64,000 nucleotides of DNA from CBDFKJ01 sp965248805. Its GTDB lineage: Bacteria; Pseudomonadota; Alphaproteobacteria; UBA6615. Positions 18,357-27,326 of this stretch are shown here, in pieces (position 1 is the first letter of the stretch; every line of letters begins with the position of its first letter). A program made the translations under genes and the position numbers. The notes under the pieces were generated by a model. That model was not told the origin of the DNA. It worked only from the letters and a program-made list of their open reading frames with translations, and searched no databases. Location of the stretch: assembly GCA_965248805.1 (NCBI GenBank), contig CBDFKJ010000009.1, forward strand, positions 1,240,001-1,304,000, in the 5' to 3' direction.

Positions 18357-20555
18357 GTGCGCGATGGAAGTGTTGTGAACCGGCCCAGGAATACCATCGA
18401 GGCATGGACGGCGGTCCCGCCCGCCACGCGCAGGCTACTGCCAACATTTGCGCTGACTCTGCTGATCAGTGCGGCGTTGTTGTTCTGGGTGCAGCCCTTG
18501 TTCGGCAGGTTGGCGCTGCCGATGCTGGGCGGGTCGCCAAGCATCTGGAATACGGTGTTGCTGTTCTTCCAGACCATGCTCCTGGCGGGTTACGCGTACG
18601 CGCATTTCCTCAGCCGGCTGCCGTCCCTCGCGTGGCAGGTAGCGCTGCATGGCAGCCTGCTGCTGATCGCCCTCGCCACCCTGCCGATCGCGGTGAGCGC
18701 ACCGCCGCCGGTCGACAGCATCCCCATGCTCTGGCTGTTGCGGGAATTGACGGTCGCGGTCGGGCTGCCCTTCCTGGCGGTGTCGGCGACGGCGCCGTTG
18801 CTGCAGCGCTGGTTCAGCTTCAGCCGCCACCCCGACGCGGGCGATCCGTATTTTCTCTATAGCGTGAGTAATGTTGGAAGCGTTGGCGCCCTGATGGCAT
18901 ATCCGCTTCTCATCGAGCCGATGTTCGGCTTGCGCGATCAAGCGCTCGCCTGGGCGGCCGGGTTTGCAATGCTGATCGCGCTGATCCTGCTGTGCGGCGG
19001 TCAGCTGAGGTACGCCGGCGCCACGACCGCTGCAGAAGCCGTGCCGCGGGATCCGGCAAGCTGGCGGCAGCGTCTGCATTGGACGTTGCTGGCGTTTGCC
19101 CCGTCGAGCCTGCTGCTCGGCGTCACGACGCACTTGACCACCGATGTCGCCGCCGTGCCCCTGCTGTGGGTGCTGCCGTTGACGCTCTATCTGGTCACCT
19201 TTGTCATCGCGTTCGCGCGCAGCCGCCGTATTTCGCACGCAATGGTGCTGCGGCTGCTGCCCTTCATGCTGGTGTTCGCCTTTGTCGCGTTGCAACTCAG
19301 CAGCTCGATTTGGGTGCTTTATGCGCTTCATCTCGCGGCGTTCTTTGTCCTCGCGCTCGCCTGTCACGGCGAGCTGGTTCGGCTGCGTCCCAATCCTCAT
19401 GCGCTCACCGAGTTCTATTTCGCCATGGGTGTCGGCGGCGCGCTGGGCGGTCTGTTCAATGCCGTTATTGCGCCGCTGATCTTCGTGGAGACCTATGAAT
19501 ATGGACTGGCGATTGTCGCCGCCTGCCTGCTGCGCCCCGCCGTCGCACCGAGCCGCACAATCCAGCGCATATTCGATGTCGCGATTCCCGTGGCGCTTCT
19601 GTCGGCCATCGTGGCGCCACTCGCTCTCGCGGGTTTCGATTTCAGGCGCGGCGACGCGTGGGTGTTCGCGTCCGTGTTGATTGCTTGCGGCGCCGTTGTG
19701 CTGAGCCTGAAGGCGCGGCCGTTCCGTTTCGGCATGGGTGTCGGCGCGGTGCTTCTGGGCATGAGCCAGATGGGTCTCGGCGCCGAGATTCTGGCGCGCG
19801 AACGCAGCTTCTTCGGCACCTATCGTGTTGAATCCTCGGCCGAGGATAGCGTGCGCTGGCTGATCCACGGCACGACCCTGCACGGCATGCAACTGCGGCA
19901 ACCCGGCCGTTCCGCCGAGCCGCAGGGTTACTACGAGCAACCGGGACCGCTCGGTCAGGTGTTCCTGGGGCTCATCCGGCAGCGCAAACGGTTGTCGGAC
20001 GTCGGGCTGGTCGGCCTAGGAGCCGGTGCGTCGCTGTGCTACGCCCGCGCCCATGAGACCTGGACGGCATTCGAGATCGACCCGCTGGTCGTCCGCATCG
20101 CGCAGGATCCTGCCCTGTTCACCTACTGGGCGGACTGTGCCGGGCGGACGACGACGCGGCTGGTGCTCGGCGACGCACGCCTGTCGCTGATGCGGGAGCC
20201 CGACCAGCGCTTCGATCTGTTGATCCTCGACGCCTACAATTCCGACGCCGTGCCCATCCACCTCCTGACCGCCGACGCCGTGGCGCTCTATTGGCAGAAG
20301 ACGAAGCCCGGCGGATTGCTCGCCTTCCACCTGACTAACCGCCACCTGGATTTGGAGCGGGTGCTGGGCGCCATCGCCCGCGACGCTGGGCTGGCCGCGA
20401 TCGTGCAGTACCACGAAAACAGCAGCTGGGCGGTGATGGCGCGCAGTGAGATCGAATTGGCGTTCCTGAGCAGCGACCTGCGCTGGCGGCCGGCGCGCGC
20501 CGGCGAACGCGCCTGGACAGACGATTACTCGAACATCCTGTCCGTACTTAAGTAA
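18357..20555 (+). CDS. Membrane-fused spermidine synthase-like protein
   Basis: A 732-residue fusion. The first ~440 residues contain many hydrophobic helices (LLPTFALTLLISAALLFWVQ ... IWNTVLLFFQTMLLAGYAYA ...), resembling an MFS-like transporter domain. The C-terminal ~250 residues are a spermidine-synthase-type SAM fold with VGLVGLGAGASLCYAR and LLILDAYNSDAVPIHLLT. Such fusions are common in proteobacteria and their substrate is generally unknown. The GTG at 18357 is the longest start; GTG at 18375 is an alternative. It ends 4 bases before the carbonic anhydrase gene. Confidence 0.83.
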   Translation: MRDGSVVNRPRNTIEAWTAVPPATRRLLPTFALTLLISAALLFWVQPLFGRLALPMLGGSPSIWNTVLLFFQTMLLAGYAYAHFLSRLPSLAWQVALHGSLLLIALATLPIAVSAPPPVDSIPMLWLLRELTVAVGLPFLAVSATAPLLQRWFSFSRHPDAGDPYFLYSVSNVGSVGALMAYPLLIEPMFGLRDQALAWAAGFAMLIALILLCGGQLRYAGATTAAEAVPRDPASWRQRLHWTLLAFAPSSLLLGVTTHLTTDVAAVPLLWVLPLTLYLVTFVIAFARSRRISHAMVLRLLPFMLVFAFVALQLSSSIWVLYALHLAAFFVLALACHGELVRLRPNPHALTEFYFAMGVGGALGGLFNAVIAPLIFVETYEYGLAIVAACLLRPAVAPSRTIQRIFDVAIPVALLSAIVAPLALAGFDFRRGDAWVFASVLIACGAVVLSLKARPFRFGMGVGAVLLGMSQMGLGAEILARERSFFGTYRVESSAEDSVRWLIHGTTLHGMQLRQPGRSAEPQGYYEQPGPLGQVFLGLIRQRKRLSDVGLVGLGAGASLCYARAHETWTAFEIDPLVVRIAQDPALFTYWADCAGRTTTRLVLGDARLSLMREPDQRFDLLILDAYNSDAVPIHLLTADAVALYWQKTKPGGLLAFHLTNRHLDLERVLGAIARDAGLAAIVQYHENSSWAVMARSEIELAFLSSDLRWRPARAGERAWTDDYSNILSVLK

Positions 20556-20559
20556 CAGC

Positions 20560-21234
20560 GTGGCAAGCGGCTATATGCACAAGTTCCCCGAATTTCTGCT
20601 CAACGGCTATCACCGCTTCCTCTCCAACCGGCTGGTGGCTGAGCGCGCGCGCTATCGCGAGCTTGCCGAGGCCGGGCAGAGGCCGCACACCATGGTTATC
20701 GGCTGCTGTGATTCCCGGGCCACGCCGGAGACGATATTCGATGCCGGGCCGGGAGAGTTGTTGGTCCTCCGCAATGTCGCCAACCTGGTGCACGCCTACG
20801 CGCCCGATGCCGACTATCACGGCACGTCCGCGGCCCTGGAATTCGCGGTACAGGGCCTCGATGTGGCGAACATCCTGGTGCTGGGCCACGGTGGCTGCGG
20901 TGGCATCCAGGCGGTGCTGAGCCCGGGTGCGTCGCCGCTATCGCCGGGCGACTTCGTCGGCCGCTGGACCAGCTTGGCGCAGCGCGCCGCTACGGCGCAT
21001 GAAGGGGACGGCGATAGGCGCACGGCGGTGGAGCGGTTGTCGGTGCGCTTCTCGCTCGACAATCTCCGCACGTTTCCCTTTGTTGCGGAGCGCGAACGTG
21101 CGGGGCGACTGGCGCTGCACGGAGCCTGGTTCGACATCGCCGCCGGTGAGCTGTGGACACTAGACCAAGAGATCGGGTCCTGGTCCCGTGTCACCGGCAG
21201 CGCTGACCAACCTACACATGAAGGTCCGAGGTAG
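20560..21234 (+). CDS. Beta-class carbonic anhydrase
   Basis: Interconverts CO2 and bicarbonate in the cytoplasm. Zinc ligands are seen in VIGCCDSRATP (Cys plus the Asp-Arg dyad) and VLGHGGCGGIQAV (His and Cys). The length of 224 residues is normal for the class. The start is GTG 20560 or ATG 20575; neither has a clear ribosome site, and the 4-base gap to the upstream fused spermidine-synthase gene suggests translational coupling. The stop lies about 25 bases before IS1182 copy B, so the gene is intact. Confidence 0.9.
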   Translation: MASGYMHKFPEFLLNGYHRFLSNRLVAERARYRELAEAGQRPHTMVIGCCDSRATPETIFDAGPGELLVLRNVANLVHAYAPDADYHGTSAALEFAVQGLDVANILVLGHGGCGGIQAVLSPGASPLSPGDFVGRWTSLAQRAATAHEGDGDRRTAVERLSVRFSLDNLRTFPFVAERERAGRLALHGAWFDIAAGELWTLDQEIGSWSRVTGSADQPTHEGPR

Positions 21235-21263
21235 CGCCGATCAGCGAGCGACCGCGGGGCTAC

Positions 21264-22717
21264 CAGCCCGTTGACGAAGTCCGGCGTGTCTGATTCTGTC
21301 TGAACATAGAGATTTAGACGGGCGTCGTGCGATGGCATTGAGACGACAGAGCGAGGTTCAGGGTGACCTCGTGGTGACATGGGCGGAGATGCCGCGTTCG
21401 CCTGGACACGCGTTTTTCGACCGGCTGCATGAGTTGCTGACCGAGTCTGGCTTTGACGGCTTCGTGGAGGCGACGTGCAAGCCATACTACGCACCTCGGA
21501 TGGGGGCTCCTTCGCTGCCGCCGGGGCGTTATTTCCGGATGCACATGATCGGCTATTTCGAGGGCATCGGCAGCGAGCGCGGCATCGCTTGGCGCTGTTC
21601 GGATTCGCTGTCGCTTCGCGCGTTTCTGCGGTTGGCGAACCGGGACAAGGTTCCCGATCATTCCTGGTTGTCGAAGACGCGCGGCCGGCTGCCGCACGAG
21701 GTCCATGAAAAGGTTTTCGACTGGGTTCTGGCTCTCGTCGCCGCGCGCGGTCTGGTGAAGGGCGAGCGGATCGGCGTCGACGGCTCGACGATGGAAGCCA
21801 ACGCCGCCCTGCGAGCCATCGTGCGGCGCGATAGCGGCGAGACCTATCGCGAGATGCTGACGCAAATGGCGAAGGAGAGTGGCGTCGAAACGCCGACGAT
21901 CGACGACCTCGTCCGGCTCGATCGCCGGCGGAAGGGCAAGAAGCTTTCGAACAAGGATTGGACGAGCCCGACCGATCCTGATGCGAAGATCGCGCGGATG
22001 AAGGACGGCACCACGCATCTGGCCTGCAAGCCCGAGCACACGGTCGATCTCGACACCGGCGTCATCGTTGCGGCACCGATCTATCCAGCCGATGAAGGCG
22101 ACACGACGACTTTGCCTGGGACGCTGGAGGCGGCCGCGCGCAACCTCGCCGAGGTCGGCCTGGCTCCAACACGGGCAGAGCCCTGCGGTCTCGTTGGCGA
22201 CAAGGGCTATCATTCACGCGAGGGGCTGAAAGACCTCGACGGCGGCGTCTGGAAAACGCGGATCTCCGAGCCGGAGCCCGCCAACGGCTATCTGCGCTGG
22301 CATGGCGACCAGGCGGCACGTCAGGCTGTCTACGCCAACCGGGCGCGATTGAAGTCCGGCGTCGCGCGGAACGCCATGCGCAGGCGCGGTGAGATGGTCG
22401 AGCGCAGCTTCGCCCATGTCCTCGACCGTGGCGGCATGCGCCGCGCGTTGCTGCGGGCGCGCGAGAACGTCCACAAACGCTACCTGATCCATGTCGCCGG
22501 GTTCAATCTCGGCATTCTGATGCGCGCGCTGTTCGGATCAGGCACGCCGAGGGAGGCTGCGAGTGCAAAGAGCACCCTTTTGTTCGTTATTCAGTTCGAT
22601 GCTGCCCTGGCGATCGCCATCGTGGCGAACATCGAAGGCAAACCAGCCATGCTCGTTATCATCATCATCGTCGCCCCCGAAACCGATTGATCAAAGCGCG
22701 ACTTCATCACCGGGCTG
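21264..22717. mobile_element. IS1182-family insertion sequence, copy B (1454 bp)
   Basis: The same element as copy A but in the opposite orientation. An exact 4-bp duplication, CTAC, flanks it at 21260-21263 and 22718-22721. It sits between the carbonic anhydrase stop and the stop of the SYLF gene and does not itself split a recognisable gene. Confidence 0.92.
21332..22690 (+). CDS. IS1182-family transposase (copy B)
   Basis: A complete 452-residue transposase like copy A. Distinguishing residues are Cys in THLACKPEHTVD and Glu in the final VAPETD. The DDE residues in IGVDGSTME, LVGDKGYH and MVERSFAH are intact. Confidence 0.93.
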   Translation: MALRRQSEVQGDLVVTWAEMPRSPGHAFFDRLHELLTESGFDGFVEATCKPYYAPRMGAPSLPPGRYFRMHMIGYFEGIGSERGIAWRCSDSLSLRAFLRLANRDKVPDHSWLSKTRGRLPHEVHEKVFDWVLALVAARGLVKGERIGVDGSTMEANAALRAIVRRDSGETYREMLTQMAKESGVETPTIDDLVRLDRRRKGKKLSNKDWTSPTDPDAKIARMKDGTTHLACKPEHTVDLDTGVIVAAPIYPADEGDTTTLPGTLEAAARNLAEVGLAPTRAEPCGLVGDKGYHSREGLKDLDGGVWKTRISEPEPANGYLRWHGDQAARQAVYANRARLKSGVARNAMRRRGEMVERSFAHVLDRGGMRRALLRARENVHKRYLIHVAGFNLGILMRALFGSGTPREAASAKSTLLFVIQFDAALAIAIVANIEGKPAMLVIIIIVAPETD

Positions 22718-22745
22718 CTACGGCGCAGGAGTACCTGCCTGGGGC

Positions 22746-23331
22746 CTAATCTGGATTGATTTTCGTGATCTTCGTGCCTTCGATACCCAAGCCGGCCATG
22801 AGTACCCAAGCCGGCCAAGAGTCCTTTCTGGTCGAAGATGAACGCATAAATGTCGGATCGGCCGGTCGTCGTCGTTATCGCCCCCGCGGCGCCCTGATCG
22901 ACGACGACGATGTTCGGCCCGACTCCGATCTCCCATCCGTCCGATTTGTCCAGATAGCTCAGGGAGTCGTCGTTCATGAAGAACAGGACGTATCCAAACT
23001 TTCGGATCCCGGCCTGCAATCCGTACGACGCAGCGGCGCTGCGGTAGTACGCGGCCGGACCCTCTTCTTTCTTGATTAGCGCGCCGACACCGATCTGCCC
23101 GCCAATGATCAACCCGGCCTTCACAATCTCCGGGAACACCAATGTGGCGACGGCGGCGTCGTGCAGGGCCTTGGCGCCGGCCTGCGACGCGAGCAAGGAC
23201 TCGAGCGCGGCCGCGGACTTGAGATTGATCTCGTCCGCGTCTGCGGCACGCGCAGGCTCGGATGTTGAGGCGGCGAGTGCGAAGACAACACCAACAAGGG
23301 CAACTTTCGCAGCGAACCAGCGCTTGTCCAT
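22746..23331 (-). pseudogene. SYLF-domain (YSC84-like) lipid-binding protein, frameshifted by a 19-bp duplication
   Basis: A secreted SYLF-domain protein. The signal peptide spans about residues 1-29 (hydrophobic VALVGVVFALAAS). The mature domain has AAVATLVFPEIVKAGLIIGG, AAYYRSAAASYGLQ and DIYAFIFDQKGLLAGLG. ATG at 23331 follows GGAGGAGG. A 19-bp tandem repeat at 22785-22822 throws the last residues out of frame. With one unit removed the frame is 189 codons and ends AGLGIEGTKITKINPD-stop at 22746, as in intact relatives. As it stands, translation runs on to 22591, inside IS1182 copy B, giving an aberrant tail. SYLF proteins bind membranes or lipid; the role here is unknown. Confidence 0.85.
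22785..22822. repeat. 19-bp tandem duplication inside the SYLF gene
   Basis: Two adjacent 19-base units, acccaagccggccatgagt and acccaagccggccaagagt, differ at one base. The unit length is not a multiple of three and is the sole cause of the frameshift in the host gene. The junction is consistent with replication slippage. Confidence 0.9.
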
Positions 23332-23454
23332 CGTCCTCCTCCCACAAGTTCCGTTGCATCCTATCATGGATGCAATCGGCGTAGTACGCCCACGGCGAAA
23401 GCTGCTTCCAGACCGGCGGCGTGCCGTGCAATCTATGACTTCATGCCGCGACTA

Positions 23455-24339
23455 GTGGAGGGATCGGAACGAAAGAGTCCGAATTGGGATTCCGTATTTT
23501 GCTGTGGTATGCGCCCGGCAAGGCGCCGGTCCCGCTCGATCGTGTCGCCGAGATCGTGCGCCTGACGCAGCAACCGCCGCCGTTTGAGGCGACCCACTGG
23601 ACGTTGCGCGCGATCGCCAGGGCGGCCGGTATTGCCGCCTCGACGGTGCAGGCGATCTGGAAGGCTCACGGTCTCAGCCCGCACCGCTGGCGCAACTTCA
23701 AGCTGTCGACCGACCGTGCGTCCGCCGAGAAACTCACCGATATCGTCGGCCTGTATGTCGACCCGCCGGCCCATGCGGTGGTGTTGTCGATCGATGAGAA
23801 GTCACAGATCCAGGCGCTCGACCGCCGGTCTGCCGATGAAGAAGGGACGCGCCGGCACCATGACCCATGACTACAAACGGCACGGCACGACCACGCTGTT
23901 TGCGGCGCTCAACGTTCTGGACGGAACGGTGATCGGCCAGAACATGCAGCGCCACCGCCATCAGGAGTTCATCCGCTTCCTCAACCGCATCGAGCGCACG
24001 GTGCCGGCGGACAAGGCCATCCACGCGATCGTCGACAACTACGCGGCGCACAACAAGGACAAGGTCCGCGCCTGGCTCGCCCGCCATCCGCGCTGGACTT
24101 TCCACTTCACACCGACCTCCTGCTCGTGGCTCAATGCCGTCGAGGGCTTCTTCGCAAAACTCACCCGGCGGCGGCTCAAGCACGGCGTCTTCCATTCCGT
24201 CGTCGATCTCCAGGCCGCAATCAACCGCTTCGTCCGCGAATACAATGCGGCCAACCCACAGCCATTCATATGGAAAGCCGACCCCGACGACATCATCGCA
24301 GCCCGAAACCGAGGGTTCCAAACGTTGGAATCAATCCAC
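23455..24339. mobile_element. IS630-family element, degenerate (885 bp)
   Basis: Imperfect inverted ends (GTGGAGGGATCGGAACG at 23455 and GTGGATTGATTCCAACG read back from 24339) are flanked by TA at 23453-23454 and 24340-24341; TA is the family target. The element is shorter than a complete IS630, and its transposase lacks the N-terminal helix-turn-helix and is frameshifted, so it is probably immobile. Confidence 0.72.
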
Positions 24340-24342
24340 TAG
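23484..24342 (+). pseudogene. IS630-family transposase, N-terminally deleted and frameshifted
   Basis: The first frame carries FEATHWTLRAIARAAGI and VVLSIDEKSQIQALDR (first catalytic Asp). Near 23825-23835 it switches to a second frame with RHGTTTLFAALNVLDG, AIHAIVDNYAAHNKDKV (second Asp) and PTSCSWLNAVEGFFAKL (Glu), the IS630 DDE set. Relative to intact IS630 transposases about 100 N-terminal residues are absent and a few codons are missing at the frame switch. The extreme C-terminus extends to the element end. Confidence 0.8.
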
Positions 24343-24391
24343 ACTGCCGCAATGGGCCGTTCCATCGCATGTCGGACATAGGTGAAGAGAG

Positions 24392-24586
24392 ATGGAAAAG
24401 AAAATTCGGATTGAGCAGCACAGTGGCCTTGGGCTGCTCTGGTTTGCCGGCTGGCTATTTAGCATAGGCTACCTTGAGCTGTCCTTCTGGAAAGGTTTGG
24501 TGGCGATCATCGTTTGGCCATATTTCCTCGGGGTGGACATCGCGGTATTGCAGGACGCACCGCTGCAACCGCCTGCGGCGAACTAG
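24392..24586 (+). CDS. Small inner-membrane protein, 64 residues
   Basis: A short protein starting MEKKIRIEQHSGLGLLWFAG. Two hydrophobic stretches (LLWFAGWLFSIGYLELSFW and GLVAIIVWPYFLGVDIAVLQ) suggest a two-pass or hairpin membrane protein. A purine-rich GAAGAGAG precedes the ATG. It resembles small membrane proteins often annotated as hypothetical. No function is proposed. Confidence 0.55.
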   Translation: MEKKIRIEQHSGLGLLWFAGWLFSIGYLELSFWKGLVAIIVWPYFLGVDIAVLQDAPLQPPAAN

Positions 24587-24991
24587 AAGGCGGAGTCGAA
24601 GACGAGCCACCAGCCTGCCGGGTCACAACTGCGCAACGACGACACCGAAGGGCATCGCGCCGCTTGCGCTGGCCTCTGCGTCGGATTGCGGGATCATGTC
24701 AAACTCACCAATACAACAGTGACGACATGGATGTGACCACAACTCAATTGCGCCTGCGGGCGGCGCTAGCGGCGGAGGCAGCGCCCGTCAACTAAGCGGA
24801 GTGAGCGTGCTTGAAGGCGAACCTGTCTAGAGTGTATGCCGACGTCGCGCCGGTGTCCGTGCTGCCGCGGCATGAGTCGGTCCGCATCCTCGCAGCGCTC
24901 ACACGCTTGGAGCTTGATCGGCGTAAAGAAACTTGGCACCGGACGATAATCGAAATCAGCCTGGCTGCTACCTATGTGGCGCCCAAAAGCC
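24587..24991. other. Intergenic stretch, no gene seen
   Basis: About 400 bases between the small membrane protein and the tRNA terminator. Several short frames exist but none looks like a protein. It may include debris from earlier rearrangement near the IS630 element. Confidence 0.35.
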
Positions 24992-25026
24992 GCAAGGGGT
25001 CAGGCCGCTTTGACCTAACCCCTTGC
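24992..25026 (-). terminator. Hairpin terminator downstream of tRNA-Asn
   Basis: GCAAGGGGT at 24992-25000 pairs with ACCCCTTGC at 25018-25026, and an AGG/CCT pair extends the stem inward. On the minus strand it lies 6 bases past the tRNA CCA and is followed by GGCTTTTGG, a short T tract. Confidence 0.65.
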
Positions 25027-25032
25027 TATCAT

Positions 25033-25108
<76 letters not shown>

Positions 25109-25433
25109 TCAGCAGACCTTTGCGGCGGCGGGTTATATCAGACCGATGCCCGCAACGCCAAGCGGTGCCGTGCCGCTCGGGCGGCTTAGTGGTCACGCAA
25201 ATGCGATGGCACTGGTCCGAAGTCTGGCCTATGATTCTGGCCGCCGCGCGACTGCTGCCCGGTGTGGCGTGCCATAGCGATGTGAGAGGAACTCATGAAG
25301 CAGTTAGCATGGGCCGTCGCCGTGGCGTGTCTGCTCACGGCCGGCGGCGTCTCGGCCGGGCCGGAACTGGTGGCCTTTCCTGAGGACTACAAAACCACCT
25401 TCACCTATGTCACCACCCGCGACCAGCATCTAA

Positions 25434-26887
25434 CAGCCCGGTGATGAAGTCGCGCTTTGATCAATCGGTTTTGGGGGCGACGATGATGATGATAACGAGC
25501 ATGGCTGGTTTGCCTTCGATGTTCGCCACGATGGCGATCGCCAGGGCAGCATCGAACTGAATAACGAACAAAAGGGTGCTCTTTGCACTCGCAGCCTCCC
25601 TCGGCGTGCCTGATCCGAACAGCGCGCGCATCAGAATGCCGAGATTGAACCCGGCGACATGGATCAGGTAGCGTTTGTGGACGTTCTCGCGCGCCCGCAG
25701 CAACGCGCGGCGCATGCCGCCACGGTCGAGGACATGGGCGAAGCTGCGCTCGACCATCTCACCGCGCCTGCGCATGGCGTTCCGCGCGACGCCGGACTTC
25801 AATCGCGCCCGGTTGGCGTAGACAGCCTGACGTGCCGCCTGGTCGCCATGCCAGCGCAGATAGCCGTTGGCGGGCTCCGGCTCGGAGATCCGCGTTTTCC
25901 AGACGCCGCCGTCGAGGTCTTTCAGCCCCTCGCGTGAATGATAGCCCTTGTCGCCAACGAGACTGCAGGGCTCTGCCCGTGTTGGAGCCAGGCCGACCTC
26001 GGCGAGGTTGCGCGCGGCCGCCTCCAGCGTCCCAGGCAAAGTCGTCGTGTCGCCTTCATCGGCTGGATAGATCGGTGCCGCAACGATGACGCCGGTGTCG
26101 AGATCGACCGCGTGCTCGGGCTTGTAGGCCAGATGCGTGGTGCCGTCCTTCATCCGCGCGATCTTCGCATCAGGATCGGTCGGGCTCGTCCAATCCTTGT
26201 TCGAAAGCTTCTTGCCCTTCCGCCGGCGATCGAGCCGGACGAGGTCGTCGATCGTCGGCGTTTCGACGCCACTCTCCTTCGCCATTTGCGTCAGCATCTC
26301 GCGATAGGTCTCGCCGCTATCGCGCCGCACGATGGCTCGCAGGGCGGCGTTGGCTTCCATCGTCGAGCCGTCGACGCCGATCCGCTCGCCCTTCACCAGA
26401 CCGCGCGCGGCGACGAGAGCCAGAACCCAGTCGAAAACCTTTTCATGGACCTCGTGCGGCAGCCGGCCGCGCGTCTTCGACAACCAGGAATGATCGGGAA
26501 CCTTGTCCCGGTTCGCCAACCGCAGAAACGCGCGAAGCGACAGCGAATCCGAACAGCGCCAAGCGATGCCGCGCTCGCTGCCGATGCCCTCGAAATAGCC
26601 GATCATGTGCATCCGGAAATAACGCCCCGGCGGCAGCGAAGGAGCCCCCATCCGAGGTGCGTAGTATGGCTTGCACGTCGCCTCCACGAAGCCGTCAAAG
26701 CCAGACTCGGTCAGCAACTCATGCAGCCGGTCGGAAAACGCGTGTCCAGGCGAACGCGGCATCTCCGCCCATGTCACCACGAGGTCACCCTGAACCTCGC
26801 TCTGTCGTCTCAATGCCATCGCACGACGCCCGTCTAAATCTCTATGTTCAGACAGAATCAGACACGCCGGACTTCGTCAACGGGCTG
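25434..26887. mobile_element. IS1182-family insertion sequence, copy C (1454 bp)
   Basis: The same 1454-bp element, transposase on the minus strand. The flanks are CTAA (25430-25433) and CTAG (26888-26891), a duplication with one mismatched base. The host frame is restored when the element is removed. Confidence 0.92.
25461..26819 (-). CDS. IS1182-family transposase (copy C)
   Basis: A complete 452-residue transposase. It shares Ser in HAFSDRLHEL and in EPCSLVGDKG with copy D, and Tyr in THLAYKPEHAVD with copy A. The catalytic acidic residues are intact. Confidence 0.93.
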   Translation of the reverse strand: MALRRQSEVQGDLVVTWAEMPRSPGHAFSDRLHELLTESGFDGFVEATCKPYYAPRMGAPSLPPGRYFRMHMIGYFEGIGSERGIAWRCSDSLSLRAFLRLANRDKVPDHSWLSKTRGRLPHEVHEKVFDWVLALVAARGLVKGERIGVDGSTMEANAALRAIVRRDSGETYREMLTQMAKESGVETPTIDDLVRLDRRRKGKKLSNKDWTSPTDPDAKIARMKDGTTHLAYKPEHAVDLDTGVIVAAPIYPADEGDTTTLPGTLEAAARNLAEVGLAPTRAEPCSLVGDKGYHSREGLKDLDGGVWKTRISEPEPANGYLRWHGDQAARQAVYANRARLKSGVARNAMRRRGEMVERSFAHVLDRGGMRRALLRARENVHKRYLIHVAGFNLGILMRALFGSGTPREAASAKSTLLFVIQFDAALAIAIVANIEGKPAMLVIIIIVAPKTD

Positions 26888-27326
26888 CTAGGCGGCAACA
26901 CGGTTGTCGACATCTATGCCAACTATCTGGCGGTTAACGGCGCCAACGGCACCGATCCGCTCGCCAACGGTTCAGTCATGCTGATGGAGGCCTATTCGGC
27001 TAAGATGGGCGACGACGAGCAGCCGCTGCTCGACGAGCAAGGCCGCATGATCAAGGATCGATTCCGCGCTATCGTGATGATGGAAAAGCGCAGTGGCTGG
27101 GGCGAGACGTACGCTGAAGAGCTGCGCAATGGCGAATGGGAATTCGGAGCGTTCACAACCGACGGCGTCGCTCGGAATCGGCCCATCACCTCCTGCCTGG
27201 AGTGCCACAAGCCTCTGCATGAGCTCGACTACGTCTACACCTATTTCGAGCTCGCCGACATCAAGGCTGCAATGAAGGAATGACGCCGGTGCCGGGTCGG
27301 TGCGAGATGTCAGCAGGGAGGAAGTC

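Larger units (their letters stand above)
25295..27283 (+). pseudogene. Cytochrome P460-family protein, interrupted by IS1182 copy C
   Basis: The N-terminal part (25295-25433) starts MKQLAWAVAVACLLTAGGV, a signal peptide, after an AGAGGA ribosome site, and reaches TTFTYVTTRDQHL. The C-terminal part (26888-27283) continues GGNTVVDIYANYLAVNG and includes the c-type haem site CLECH near the end. Removing the IS and one 4-bp duplication gives an uninterrupted frame of exactly 177 codons. Cytochromes P460 are periplasmic haem enzymes; characterised ones oxidise hydroxylamine or bind NO. A blue copper protein gene follows 43 bases after the stop and is the likely electron partner. Confidence 0.82.

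Noticed and set aside
18435..19940. A 501-codon minus-strand open frame opposite the fused spermidine synthase
   Set aside because: Gln/Arg/His-rich shadow frame, typical of antisense to hydrophobic high-GC genes; the + strand product has clear domains.
13107..22717. IS1182 copies A and B as the ends of a composite transposon carrying the lig and carbonic anhydrase genes
   Set aside because: Each copy has its own 4-bp target duplication and copy A splits a DUF6524 gene, so they inserted independently.
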